Below, piece after piece: positions 30,623 through 39,666 of a stretch of DNA of 64,000 bases (position 1 is the first letter of the stretch; each line of letters starts with the position of its first letter). The notes beneath the pieces are model-generated. The model was given only the letters and a program-made list of their open reading frames with translations, was not told the origin of the DNA and did no database searches. Source of the DNA: DTU052 sp050951725 (GTDB taxonomy: Bacteria > Bacillota > Syntrophomonadia > Syntrophomonadales > DTU052); assembly GCA_050951725.1 (NCBI GenBank), contig JBMNJO010000001.1:744001-808000 (forward strand), written 5' to 3'. Made by a program: the position numbers and the translations under genes.

Positions 30623-31415
30623 GGGTTTTTATGGGTTTAACAGAACCCCGTTTTCAAGGGATATCCCAACCGATCAGTTGTACCAGTCGCACCTGGTTGA
30701 AGATATCCTAGGGAGATTGGAATATACCGCAGAACGCCAGCTATTTGCAGTTGTAACCGGGGACTGTGGGACAGGAAAGACCACAACTATTCGAAGGTTT
30801 AAAGATATCCTGGATAATACTAAATTCATGGTAATGTACCTGGCGGATTCCAAGCTTACACCGAGGCATTTTTACAAAGGCTTACTTGAGCAGTTAGGGT
30901 GTGAAGCCAAATTCTATCGGGGCGATGCCAAACGTCAGCTGCATAAAGAGATTGAACTGATGAAGGGCATCCACAAGCTACAGCCGGTAGTAATCGTAGA
31001 CGAAGCCCATCTGTTGGATAAGGAGATGCTTGAAGAAGTCCGGTTCTTGTTGAACTTCAAAATGGATGCTCAGAGTCCCATGGCATTGGTTTTGGTTGGT
31101 CAGAACGAACTCTGGGAAAGGTTCAAGCTTCAATCTTATGCGGCAATTAGGCAAAGAATTGACCTGATTTGTAGGCTATCTCATCTTGACAGGGCTGAGG
31201 TTGGAGACTACGTAAAACGACACCTGGAATATGCAGGTGCTGACCATGATATCTTCTCCGATAACGCTATCGATGAGATTTTTAAGTTCTCCGGTGGAGC
31301 AGCAAGGATGGTTAACAAGGTCTGCACTCACTGCCTGCTCTATGGAGCGCAGAACAATCGGAGAATTATCGACGATCACATGGTGAAATTGGTCATCCAG
31401 GGAGAGCTGGGTTAG
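30615..31415 (+). CDS. ExeA/TnsC-like AAA+ ATPase of the transposon
   Basis: A 266-residue AAA+ ATPase from ATG 30615, preceded by GGAGGG; it begins MFEGFYGFNRTPFSRDIPT, as typical for this family. Walker A GDCGTGKTTTIRRF, Walker B VVIVDEAHLL, sensor LVLVGQNELWERF and an arginine-rich RQRIDLICRLSHL. In Mu/Tn7 relatives this ATPase (MuB, TnsC, TniB) binds target DNA and activates the transposase. It is intact although its transposase partner is broken. The gene overlaps the transposase 3' end by 8 bp. Confidence 0.9.
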   Translation: MFEGFYGFNRTPFSRDIPTDQLYQSHLVEDILGRLEYTAERQLFAVVTGDCGTGKTTTIRRFKDILDNTKFMVMYLADSKLTPRHFYKGLLEQLGCEAKFYRGDAKRQLHKEIELMKGIHKLQPVVIVDEAHLLDKEMLEEVRFLLNFKMDAQSPMALVLVGQNELWERFKLQSYAAIRQRIDLICRLSHLDRAEVGDYVKRHLEYAGADHDIFSDNAIDEIFKFSGGAARMVNKVCTHCLLYGAQNNRRIIDDHMVKLVIQGELG

Positions 31416-31557
31416 TTCTCCCTACCCCCACGGGGCAATTGTTGGACGCTATATCCGTCAACTTTTGGACAACTAACGCCGTCTATTGCTGGATATTATG
31501 GGCTAGCAGTAACAGGTAACATTTAATTCAAGCCATCGATGTCGCAATTGAGATCAA

Positions 31558-32237
31558 GTTCAAATTCCTCTATGGACGATGGTAACGTCTAAAACTTCAT
31601 TATAACAAGTGAATACTACAACGTTCAAATTCCTCTATGGACGATGGTAACAATGAAGTATATAACGTGTAAGGGGTGGTGTTTTAGGTTCAAATTCCTC
31701 TATGGACGATGGTAACTGTTGAACCTTAGGCGTACTTCTTTTTGTCACCTCAGTTCAAATTCCTCTATGGACGATGGTAACCATCATTTGATTTACAGCC
31801 GAACGCTTGCCAGATAAGTTCAAATTCCTCTATGGACGATGGTAACACCTGCCCGCGAATGCGGTAGCCATATTTATAACCCGTTCAAATTCCTCTATGG
31901 ACGATGGTAACTGGCATTTACTATGCCGCCCGGCTTAATCTCCACGATGTTCAAATTCCTCTATGGACGATGGTAACCCATAACTTGCCCTCTTTCGTAC
32001 AGTTAACGGAGGAGTTCAAATTCCTCTATGGACGATGGTAACGGCTTCGTGGGCTTCCTTGTAGGTATCGTAGTACTGTTCAAATTCCTCTATGGACGAT
32101 GGTAACCCGTATGGGGGGAGGTATTTTCAATCGAGAGTTCGCAGTTCAAATTCCTCTATGGACGATGGTAACTTTCGCAACCATTAAAACCATCCCATGA
32201 ATTAACTCGTTCAAATTCCTCTATGGACGATGGTAAC
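31558..32237 (-). CRISPR. CRISPR block C (11 repeats)
   Basis: Eleven repeats at 31558, 31623, 31688, 31753, 31818, 31883, 31949, 32014, 32078, 32144 and 32209-32237, followed by the first 14 bp of a spacer (CGCCAAAAGAATAG) cut by IS21. The spacers after repeats 4-10 (31782 onward, first CATCATTTGATTTAC) recur in the same order in block D, so part of this block is one copy of a tandem duplication. The spacer at 31652-31687 is a diverged relative of one at 35415-35450. Confidence 0.97.
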
Positions 32238-32303
32238 CGCCAAAAGAATAGTGTAACCGGTCAAGTGTTTTGGAGAATTTTTGGCCAATAATTTTCCATA
32301 GGA

Positions 32304-33023
32304 CTATTGTCTTAGTATAGAATCTCGATGCTTCAGTCGGTAGCTTTCCCCGGACAGGTTAAAAATCTCACTGTGATGAGCGATTCTATCAAGAATTGCG
32401 GTCGTAATAACGGGATCGCCCATCAGCTCGGCCCAATCTTCAAAACCCTTGTTTGATGTTATGATTAATGATGCCTGTTCATAAAGTGCCGATATCAACT
32501 GGAAGAACAAATTGGCTTCCTGGCGCGAGATAGGGACAAAACCTATCTCGTCAATAATCACCAAGTCCGAAGCCATGAGCCGTTTTACCTTCTGCCGGCT
32601 GCGTGGGGAAGTGGCTTCCAGCTTCAAGTGCTTCATCAATTCATCCATGTTTACGAAGCTCACCCTGTACCCCTTTTTGACTGCCTCATATCCAATAGCC
32701 ACTGACATGTGGCTCTTGCCGACCCCGGGAGGGCCCAAAAAAATCAGATTGTAGCATTTTTCTATCCACTGCATATCCAATAACTGATTAACCTGTTTCC
32801 GGGTAATAGAACGCTGAAATACGAAATCAAACTCGTCAATTGTTTTGATAAAGGGGAACCCGGCCATCTTCATTCTGCGTTCCTCAGCCCGCTTTTCCTT
32901 GTATGTCAGCTCTCCTCGCAAAAGGCGGTTCAAGAACTCCAAGTACGACATATCGGTAATGTTAGCCTCTTGGAGTGCCTGATCCAGGTTGTCCCGGCTC
33001 CAAGAAAGATTAAGGCTTTTCAT
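32304..33023 (-). CDS. istB: IS21-family helper ATPase IstB
   Basis: About 239 residues from ATG 33023, which has AGAGG upstream; the frame is open to TTG 33053. Walker A LGPPGVGKSHMSVAIG and Walker B LVIIDEIGFVPIS, then TSNKGFEDWAEL and the C-terminal HHSEIFNLSGESYR typical of IstB/DnaC-like helpers. The gene overlaps the end of istA. It is only distantly similar to the IstB at 15.2 kb, so two unrelated IS21 types entered the array. Confidence 0.93.
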   Translation of the reverse strand: MKSLNLSWSRDNLDQALQEANITDMSYLEFLNRLLRGELTYKEKRAEERRMKMAGFPFIKTIDEFDFVFQRSITRKQVNQLLDMQWIEKCYNLIFLGPPGVGKSHMSVAIGYEAVKKGYRVSFVNMDELMKHLKLEATSPRSRQKVKRLMASDLVIIDEIGFVPISRQEANLFFQLISALYEQASLIITSNKGFEDWAELMGDPVITTAILDRIAHHSEIFNLSGESYRLKHRDSILRQ

Positions 33024-34569
33024 GTAACCTCTGGTTTCTTCGGCCTTGTTCAACGTTCACACCTCCATAAATAGCGGCATACTCGCTAATATTTCTTACC
33101 TCTGTTTTGATTCGGTAGGCGGGAGGTATGGCCGATGTATCAAGTATGGATCCACTTGTCTTGCTCTCTTTGGTTTGGGCAACGTAATCGAGAGCTATTG
33201 CGAACTCGACGGCACTAAAAATCCGTCTTTCTAAGCAATGGCTTAATGCCTGAAATATCGTTTCTGCGTCATGATTTGCAATCGTTCGATTGATAAGATC
33301 ATACTGGTCACGAATGTATCTGGGCTTTTCTTTACGAATGCCCTTCAAGAAAGCAACTGCTGTCTCACTTCCTCCCAAGTTAGCCAGTGTATTCTCAAAA
33401 AATTCGGCTATCTTTGCTGAATGGTCACGCTTATGGTTGTTGTTGCTGATCAGTTTGCCTTTTTCAAGCGCTATCCTGTGAATGGCCAACTGCTCACCTG
33501 TATTCAGGTCAAATATACTGAGAAGACCCTGGTCTTCTTTAATTACTACCTCCCTTTCGGGATAATAACTGCCAAGGGGCAGAGTATACCGATTGCCGTT
33601 GAACCATATGGTATTGTCTTTACGCACCTGCCTTGTTACAATTTCTTCAGGTTGATTAATTATGTTCGGTATCGGTTTTAAGTGTTTTTGCTCTTCCTTA
33701 AACACTTCTGCCGGTACCATTTTTGTTGTGCCATGTATATTGGCGTTTCCGGTTCTTGCTAGCCATTCTATACACCCCTGATTAAAATCCGTGATGTTAT
33801 CAAAGATCCGGTGCCGGGCGTAATTGTTCTTTGCGTATTTGATAACCGCTTCAATTTTACCTTTGGTCTCGGGATCGTTTTTGCGACAGAGATATACTCT
33901 GAATCCCATCTGTTGCCGGAACCTCTCAAACTCGGCCGTAAATATGACATCACCAGAGTTTTCGCTTATGGCCAAGAGCCTATCCTGGTCGTAGACTATT
34001 TCTTCTGGCACCCCTCCCATAAATTCAAATGCCCGATAATGCATATGTATGAACCTGGCCGTGGTTAGTGGTTTGTCCTCCCATTCAACGTACTTTTGAC
34101 GGCTGCGTGATAGGACTAGCCCGAATCCAGTAAGCTTTACCTTCTGACCCTCAGTATTCTTAAGGTTGATAAATCCTAGATCAACCTGGGCCTGGTAACC
34201 CATGGGCAGCTCTTCTGTTGCCTGATACTGGCGGACCTTAACAGATTTCTTAATTCCATGCTTTATTCGCAAACTGGCTACGTATCGTCTAAGTGTCCTC
34301 TCCTTTCCGTGGTAATCGGGATAATGCTCTTTGAGCCAGTCATGTACTTGGGCTGACGAGATATCAGGATGTTCTTGTAACCACCTCACTATCTGATCTT
34401 CGTATTTTTCTAGTTTCTTTGTTCTTTGGTTGTTCCGCCTCATTTCCGAAAACTCGTCTGGCGTCACCTTCCAATAACGGTCAACGGTTTTCCAATCTAT
34501 CCCTAATCGTCGCTTAACCTGTGATTTGTTAAGTCCCATCGCTTTTAGTTGCTGCAGATCTTGATACAT
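33010..34569 (-). CDS. istA: IS21-family transposase IstA
   Basis: A protein of about 519 residues from ATG 34569 (MYQDLQQLKAMGLNKSQVKR in part), preceded by AAAGGGTGG; the frame is open from 34626. It has an N-terminal HTH (SQVKRRLGIDWKTVDRYWK), an rve core with Asp in YQAQVDLGFINLK, Asp in IVYDQDRLL and Glu in DPETKGKIEAVIKY, then a Mu-type beta region (TIWFNGNRYTLPLGSYYPE). No lesions seen, so this element is probably still mobile. Confidence 0.93.
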   Translation of the reverse strand: MYQDLQQLKAMGLNKSQVKRRLGIDWKTVDRYWKVTPDEFSEMRRNNQRTKKLEKYEDQIVRWLQEHPDISSAQVHDWLKEHYPDYHGKERTLRRYVASLRIKHGIKKSVKVRQYQATEELPMGYQAQVDLGFINLKNTEGQKVKLTGFGLVLSRSRQKYVEWEDKPLTTARFIHMHYRAFEFMGGVPEEIVYDQDRLLAISENSGDVIFTAEFERFRQQMGFRVYLCRKNDPETKGKIEAVIKYAKNNYARHRIFDNITDFNQGCIEWLARTGNANIHGTTKMVPAEVFKEEQKHLKPIPNIINQPEEIVTRQVRKDNTIWFNGNRYTLPLGSYYPEREVVIKEDQGLLSIFDLNTGEQLAIHRIALEKGKLISNNNHKRDHSAKIAEFFENTLANLGGSETAVAFLKGIRKEKPRYIRDQYDLINRTIANHDAETIFQALSHCLERRIFSAVEFAIALDYVAQTKESKTSGSILDTSAIPPAYRIKTEVRNISEYAAIYGGVNVEQGRRNQRLHEKP

Positions 34570-34733
34570 CGGCCACCCTTTCACCTGATTCCTCTCCCTG
34601 CTAAATTGTTGTCTTTCAACAAACAATTTTAGCTGGTCTGGAACATTGCGGTAAATATTATCCGTTTTTATTGGCCAATTTTTCTCCCTTTTATTTTACC
34701 GTTCACAAATAGCTGATTCCCTATTTATAACCC

Positions 34734-35996
34734 GTTCAAATTCCTCTATGGACGATGGTAACCTGGAGGTCGCTTCGTTTGCTTTTTGGCTTATACCTAG
34801 TTCAAATTCCTCTATGGACGATGGTAACCATCATTTGATTTACAGCCGAACGCTTGCCAGATAAGTTCAAATTCCTCTATGGACGATGGTAACACCTGCC
34901 CGCGAATGCGGTAGCCATATTTATAACCCGTTCAAATTCCTCTATGGACGATGGTAACTGGCATTTACTATGCCGCCCGGCTTAATCTCCACGATGTTCA
35001 AATTCCTCTATGGACGATGGTAACCCATAACTTGCCCTCTTTCGTACAGTTAACGGAGGAGTTCAAATTCCTCTATGGACGATGGTAACGGCTTCGTGGG
35101 CTTCCTTGTAGGTATCGTAGTACTGTTCAAATTCCTCTATGGACGATGGTAACCCGTATGGGGGGAGGTATTTTCAATCGAGAGTTCGCAGTTCAAATTC
35201 CTCTATGGACGATGGTAACTTTCGCAACCATTAAAACCATCCCATGAATTAACTCGTTCAAATTCCTCTATGGACGATGGTAACCGCCAAAAGAATAGCT
35301 GATTCCCTATTTATAACCCGTTCAAATTCCTCTATGGACGATGGTAACCTGGAGGTCGCTTCGTTTGCTTTTTGGCTTATACCTAGTTCAAATTCCTCTA
35401 TGGACGATGGTAACTATGAATTAAATGACGTATAAGGAGTGGTGTGTTAGGTTCAAATTCCTCTATGGACGATGGTAACTCATGCTATCCGCCCTCTTCC
35501 TTTAGTTGTTATACGGTTCAAATTCCTCTATGGACGATGGTAACTCGTATATACTCACTGGTTGTCACTCCAGAACGCTGTTCAAATTCCTCTATGGACG
35601 ATGGTAACAAGCGCACCTGCACGAGAGGGTGACACTTTCGCCAGTTCAAATTCCTCTATGGACGATGGTAACCCGTGGGACACTCACGATGGCGACATTT
35701 TCGACGAGTTCAAATTCCTCTATGGACGATGGTAACAGCGATCCCCTGAGTCTCAAACGCCTTTAATGCTGGTTCAAATTCCTCTATGGACGATGGTAAC
35801 GATCCAAGTTATCAAACATTTGTTATCCTCTCCTTCGTGTTCAAATTCCTCTATGGACGATGGTAACGGCCAATCTTGCCGCTGGCCTTCGCCCGGTAAA
35901 TAGTTCAAATTCCTCTATGGACGATGGTAACATAGAATCTGTTCGGGGAAGTTCTTCCAATCATTACGTTCAAATTCCTCTATGGACGATGGTAAC
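34734..35996 (-). CRISPR. CRISPR block D (20 repeats) with a duplicated run of spacers
   Basis: Twenty repeats from 34734-34762 to 35968-35996. The spacer runs after 34865 to 35285 repeat those of block C in order, and the spacer starting CTGGAGGTCGC occurs twice (34763 and 35349). The pattern is an exact tandem duplication of nine spacer-repeat units; the first copy then received IS21. The block ends in a spacer cut by IS66 at 36023. Confidence 0.97.
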
Positions 35997-36154
35997 TCAA
36001 AATGGAAGGGAGTACATAGTTACGTAAGCGTCAAATAAATCGTGACGTGGCTTTAGCAGTACAAAAAGTTGTACAATCACGATGACAAGGTTGAAAAAGT
36101 TGAAAAAGTTTAAAAAGTAGGCCAACTAATTCAACACGAAAACGGAGTGATTGT

Positions 36155-36502
36155 ATGGACACACAAAAGGTTACTGCGGAATACCGATTATTACACTGGA
36201 TGAAAGTGATACAAGAACAGCAGAATAGCGGGCAAAGCATTAAGGAATTCTGTGAGTCAACAGGGATAAGCAGAAACGCCTTCTTTTACTGGCAAAGGAA
36301 GCTGCGTAAGGCAGCATGTGCAGAGCTCGCAAAGCTAGAAAAGCCTGTTAACTATATTCCAGAAGGATGGATACAACTTGGCCAAGACCAAAAAGTAAAA
36401 TCCACGCTGGATATTGAAGTGGGCGGATGTCGTATTACCGTGGATGAAAGTACTGATCCAGAACTATTAAAAAAAGTCTGCCGCGTATTGAGGGTGCTGT
36501 AA
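36155..36502 (+). CDS. tnpA: IS66 TnpA-like protein
   Basis: 115 residues of the IS66 Orf1/TnpA type. A helix-turn-helix near the N-terminus (SGQSIKEFCESTGISRNAFFYWQ, in part) and a C-terminal GCRITVDESTDPELLKKV strand-helix region are as in the family. It is needed with TnpB for IS66 transposition, with a role that is not fully defined. The stop codon TAA shares its last A with the ATG of tnpB (TAATG). Confidence 0.85.
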   Translation: MDTQKVTAEYRLLHWMKVIQEQQNSGQSIKEFCESTGISRNAFFYWQRKLRKAACAELAKLEKPVNYIPEGWIQLGQDQKVKSTLDIEVGGCRITVDESTDPELLKKVCRVLRVL

Positions 36503-36852
36503 TGAGATGGGGCCAAAAACCTGTATACCTATGCTGTGGATATACAGATATGAGGAAATCGATTAACGGCCTAATGACCCTGGTTAAAGAAAGCTTTTCC
36601 CTTGATCCGTTTTCGGAGGCGCTGTTTGTCTTTTGCAACCGGAATCGGGATAGGATAAAAATCCTGGAATGGGACGGCGATGGATTCTGGCTGTATTTCA
36701 AGCGCCTGGAACGTGGGCATTTTCGCTGGCCAGCAAAAGGAGATGCCGCTACTATGGTGCTTGATGCCAAAGAACTATCATACCTAATAGAAGGTGCGAA
36801 ACTAGAGAAAAAGCTTAAGAGGAACGAAGTATTAGAGCGGCAAATTTCTTAA
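36502..36852 (+). CDS. tnpB: IS66 TnpB-like protein
   Basis: 116 residues beginning MRWGQKPVYLCCGYTDMRKS, with the conserved GYTDMRKSINGL, LFVFCNRNRDRIKIL and YFKRLERGHFRWP motifs of the IS66 Orf2/TnpB family. Coupled by a 1-bp overlap to tnpA. This TnpB is unrelated to the RNA-guided TnpB of IS200/IS605 elements despite the shared name. Confidence 0.93.
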   Translation: MRWGQKPVYLCCGYTDMRKSINGLMTLVKESFSLDPFSEALFVFCNRNRDRIKILEWDGDGFWLYFKRLERGHFRWPAKGDAATMVLDAKELSYLIEGAKLEKKLKRNEVLERQIS

Positions 36853-36926
36853 AATAGATATCATAAAAAGGGCTTAAAAGCCCATAAGATCTAGCTTTTT
36901 AGCAGTTTTTCTGGTATAATTTTCTT

Positions 36927-38528
36927 ATGGAAACACAGGAAATTTCAGCAGAAAAACTGCTTGGTATAATTGAAGAAAAGGATCGTAAGATCGCTGAATT
37001 AGAGAAACAGTTAGAGTGGTTAATGTCACAAATTCGTCTAGCAAAGCATAAGCAATTTGGGACATCAAGCGAAAAAACTGATAGCTTGCAATTGTCTTTA
37101 TTCAACGAAGCCGAATCACATGCGGATATGACCATACCGGAACCCAAAATTGCCGAAGTAAAAGCCCATTACCGCAAACGGACACGTCTAACAACTGACA
37201 AATTGCCCAAGGAATTACCTATTGAGATAATTGAACACCAGTTGTCGGCTGAAGAGTGTATATGCCCGGAATGCGGCAGCGATATGCATACAATGGGAAA
37301 AGAAATCCGCGAAGAACTAAAGATAATACCTGCCAAAGCCATAATTACTCGTCATGTGCAACATATTTATGCCTGCCGGAACTGTGAAGAGACTTCCGAT
37401 CATGTTCCTATCGTTAAGGCAGATATGCCAGAACCCGTCATAAAAGGTGGATTCGCCGCACCTGAAACAATTGCCCATATAGCAGTGCAGAAATTTATGA
37501 TGGCATCGCCACTGTACCGACAGGAGCAGGAGTGGAAACAAAATGGCATTCTGCTTTCCCGGCAGACTATGTCAAATTGGCTGATCAAAGCCAGTGAGGC
37601 CTGGCTAGAACCGATATATGAAGAGCTGAAGCGTAGATTATGTAAGCACGAAGTACTTCATGCAGATGAGACGACTATTCAGGTATTGAAAGAACCTGGG
37701 AAAGCGGCACAGTCAAAGAGTTACATGTGGTTGTACCGCACCAGCGGAGAGGCCAAACAGCAGATCGTACTTTATGACTATCAACCCGATAGAAAGCCTA
37801 TACATCCGCAAACGTTTTTAAAAGATTTCAAAGGATATCTTCACGCGGACGGATATAGCGGGTATCACAAACTGCCCGAAAAAATTATAGTTGTTGGTTG
37901 CTGGAGCCACCTGCGACGAAAATTTTTTGATGCGCTGAAAACCCTGCCAAAGGACAAGCAAGCGGATTCCAATGCAGCAAGAGGAGTCAGCTATTGCGAC
38001 AGACTGTTCTATTTCGAGAAACAGTTCGCTTTGTTGACCCCTGAAAATCGGCTTAAAGAGCGTGAAAGGCTGTCCAAGCCGCTGATAGATGAATTTTACA
38101 ATTGGATTGAACACTTGAATGCCCTGCCCCAAACCCTTCTTGGCAAAGCAGCGTATTATGCGCAATCCCAGCGCAAATATCTTGAACGATATTTACTGGA
38201 TGGGCGTCTGGAAATATCGAATAACCGGGCCGAACGTAGCATCAGGCCTTTTGTTATTGGGCGTAGGAACTGGCTTTTCAGCAACACGCCGAACGGTGCG
38301 AGAGCTAGCGCAGTATATTATAGTCTTGTTGTGACCGCCAGGGAAAACGGCCTGAATCCATTTGAATATTTGGCGTGGATTTTCACTAATGCCCCTAACC
38401 TTGGAAAACCTGGCTATGCCTCCACAATTGAAGATTTGCTTCCCGGTAGTGCAGCATTACCCCAGAAGGTAATTATACCGGAGCCCAAGGAAACAAAACC
38501 TGAAAAATATGCCTGGGAGGAAGATTAA
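36927..38528 (+). CDS. tnpC: IS66 transposase TnpC
   Basis: A 533-residue transposase. N-terminal leucine-rich coiled coil (KIAELEKQLEWLMSQI), a zinc-binding domain (CICPECGSDM and YACRNCEE), then the DDE core with Asp in VLHADETTIQVL, Asp in YLHADGYSGYHKL and Glu in ISNNRAERSIRPFVIGR. All family hallmarks are intact. It lies 75 bp after tnpB and its stop overlaps the next start by 1 bp. Confidence 0.95.
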   Translation: METQEISAEKLLGIIEEKDRKIAELEKQLEWLMSQIRLAKHKQFGTSSEKTDSLQLSLFNEAESHADMTIPEPKIAEVKAHYRKRTRLTTDKLPKELPIEIIEHQLSAEECICPECGSDMHTMGKEIREELKIIPAKAIITRHVQHIYACRNCEETSDHVPIVKADMPEPVIKGGFAAPETIAHIAVQKFMMASPLYRQEQEWKQNGILLSRQTMSNWLIKASEAWLEPIYEELKRRLCKHEVLHADETTIQVLKEPGKAAQSKSYMWLYRTSGEAKQQIVLYDYQPDRKPIHPQTFLKDFKGYLHADGYSGYHKLPEKIIVVGCWSHLRRKFFDALKTLPKDKQADSNAARGVSYCDRLFYFEKQFALLTPENRLKERERLSKPLIDEFYNWIEHLNALPQTLLGKAAYYAQSQRKYLERYLLDGRLEISNNRAERSIRPFVIGRRNWLFSNTPNGARASAVYYSLVVTARENGLNPFEYLAWIFTNAPNLGKPGYASTIEDLLPGSAALPQKVIIPEPKETKPEKYAWEED

Positions 38529-38812
38529 TGAAGGTTGGGAAACATACAGCGTTTATGATAGACTTTGTCTCTGATTTCGCTGACGGAAAGATATCGAGGG
38601 ATCATTTTGAACTAGATTATTCAGGTTATGTTATTGAGCATTTTCCAATGATGGAAAGGGAGAATGTACTTTTAGCGCGGAAATTCGCCAGCACTATTGA
38701 TGATACCGTCGAATATGCTCAAGCCAACGACATATCGGATGATGATTTCAGGATAGCAGTTAATAATGCTCTTTGTGATATACTTGGCGTGGATGAGCCC
38801 GACTTATTGTAA
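38528..38812 (+). CDS. Small accessory ORF of the IS66 element
   Basis: A 94-residue acidic protein, coupled to tnpC by TAATG. No motif I recognise; it has a helical, Asp/Glu-rich character (DDTVEYAQANDISDDDF) and ends shortly before the right inverted repeat. Such a fourth frame occurs in some IS66 elements. Function not known. Translation is supported by the coupled start and by its full use of the space before the element end. Confidence 0.65.
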   Translation: MKVGKHTAFMIDFVSDFADGKISRDHFELDYSGYVIEHFPMMERENVLLARKFASTIDDTVEYAQANDISDDDFRIAVNNALCDILGVDEPDLL

Positions 38813-38856
38813 TTCACGTCAGAATGTATTTGACGCTTACATAGTTACTGTTGGAA

Positions 38857-39666
38857 GTTCAAATTCCTCTATGGACGATGGTAACCCTTAAAACTAATGA
38901 AAATCTGTATTCTATAACGGCGTTCAAATTCCTCTATGGACGATGGTAACTTTGAGGTGGTTGAGTGTAGGACATTGGCGAATAGGGTTCAAATTCCTCT
39001 ATGGACGATGGTAACTATTAAAGCCAAAGGATTCGCTTCTACCTTTTTAACGTTCAAATTCCTCTATGGACGATGGTAACCCATTGGGCTACTAGATATA
39101 AGTATGAATTGATCAGTTCAAATTCCTCTATGGACGATGGTAACTTGGGGAAGGTTTGCAGGGTATCGTTGATTATATTCAGTTCAAATTCCTCTATGGA
39201 CGATGGTAACGAAACTAGCGCAGGTTCGTAAGTCAGGTTTAGATCTCGTTCAAATTCCTCTATGGACGATGGTAACGAGTCAAGAACGCTTAAAACCTAT
39301 GATAAATGAATGTTCAAATTCCTCTATGGACGATGGTAACTGGAGTAAGATCATTAGAAGTAAAGCAGGGTTCAGGGTTCAAATTCCTCTATGGACGATG
39401 GTAACGAGTATATCCCGACCGAAAACCGTTGGGAGATTATTGTTCAAATTCCTCTATGGACGATGGTAACGTGAGACTCTCTTGCAGTGTTACAATCGCC
39501 TGAAATAGTTCAAATTCCTCTATGGACGATGGTAACGAATGTTTATGAGCCTGGAGAGCAAGTCATTATTAAGTTCAAATTCCTCTATGGACGATGGTAA
39601 CAAATGCAACATGCTTATTAATTGGCACATATACAAAGTTCAAATTCCTCTATGGACGATGGTAAC
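38857..39666 (-). CRISPR. CRISPR block E, leader-proximal end (13 repeats)
   Basis: Thirteen repeats at 38857, 38922, 38987, 39052, 39116, 39182, 39248, 39312, 39377, 39442, 39508, 39573 and 39638-39666, with 12 whole spacers. It lies directly downstream of cas2 on the minus strand, so these are the youngest spacers and the only ones reached from the leader without crossing a transposon. Confidence 0.97.

Larger units (their letters stand above)
26607..31514 (+). mobile_element. Mu/Tn7-like transposon with DUF6431, DDE transposase and AAA ATPase, interrupted by another IS
   Basis: Ends match as imperfect inverted repeats: TGTTAATGCCAATCC at 26607 and, inverted, TGTTACTGCTAGCCC ending at 31514. 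Both flanks carry GGTAAC (26601-26606 and 31515-31520), a 6-bp duplication of the end of a CRISPR repeat. Cargo in order: DUF6431 zinc-finger protein, rve/Mu-type transposase (split by an IS at 28497-30400), and an ExeA/TnsC-like ATPase. Transposase plus AAA+ regulator is the layout of Mu, Tn552 and Tn7 relatives. After the element a complete 37-bp spacer (31521-31557) leads into block C. Confidence 0.85.
32252..34707 (-). mobile_element. IS21-family element in the CRISPR array
   Basis: A 2456-bp element whose ends are inverted repeats: left TGTAACCGGTCAAGTG... with TTTGGCCAATAA inside, right (inverted) TGTGAACGGTAAAATA... with ATTGGCCAATAA inside. The flanks share AATAG (32247-32251 and 34708-34712), a 5-bp duplication within a spacer whose other half continues at 34713. 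An unbroken copy of the same spacer lies at 35285-35319 in block D, which proves the insertion point. It carries istA and istB. Confidence 0.95.
36024..38840 (+). mobile_element. IS66-family element in the CRISPR array
   Basis: A 2817-bp element with ends GTAAGCGTCAAATA (36024) and its inverse TATTTGACGCTTAC (to 38840), flanked by 8-bp ATAGTTAC duplications (36016-36023 and 38841-38848), as IS66 makes. The split spacer re-forms as a normal 35-bp spacer (35997-36023 plus 38849-38856). It carries tnpA, tnpB, tnpC and a small fourth ORF, all forward, opposite to the direction of crRNA transcription. Confidence 0.96.

Noticed and set aside
26607..31514. CRISPR-associated transposon (CAST)
   Set aside because: The element has no TniQ, no cas genes and no own array inside its ends; it only landed in a host array. 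Proximity to cas genes is not evidence for RNA-guided transposition.
36502..36852. RNA-guided nuclease TnpB
   Set aside because: The gene is the IS66 TnpB, a short unrelated protein without a RuvC domain; only the name is shared.
31558..39666. Separate CRISPR arrays of a second system
   Set aside because: All blocks share the same repeat and orientation, and spacers split by IS elements re-form across two of the junctions; one array explains everything.
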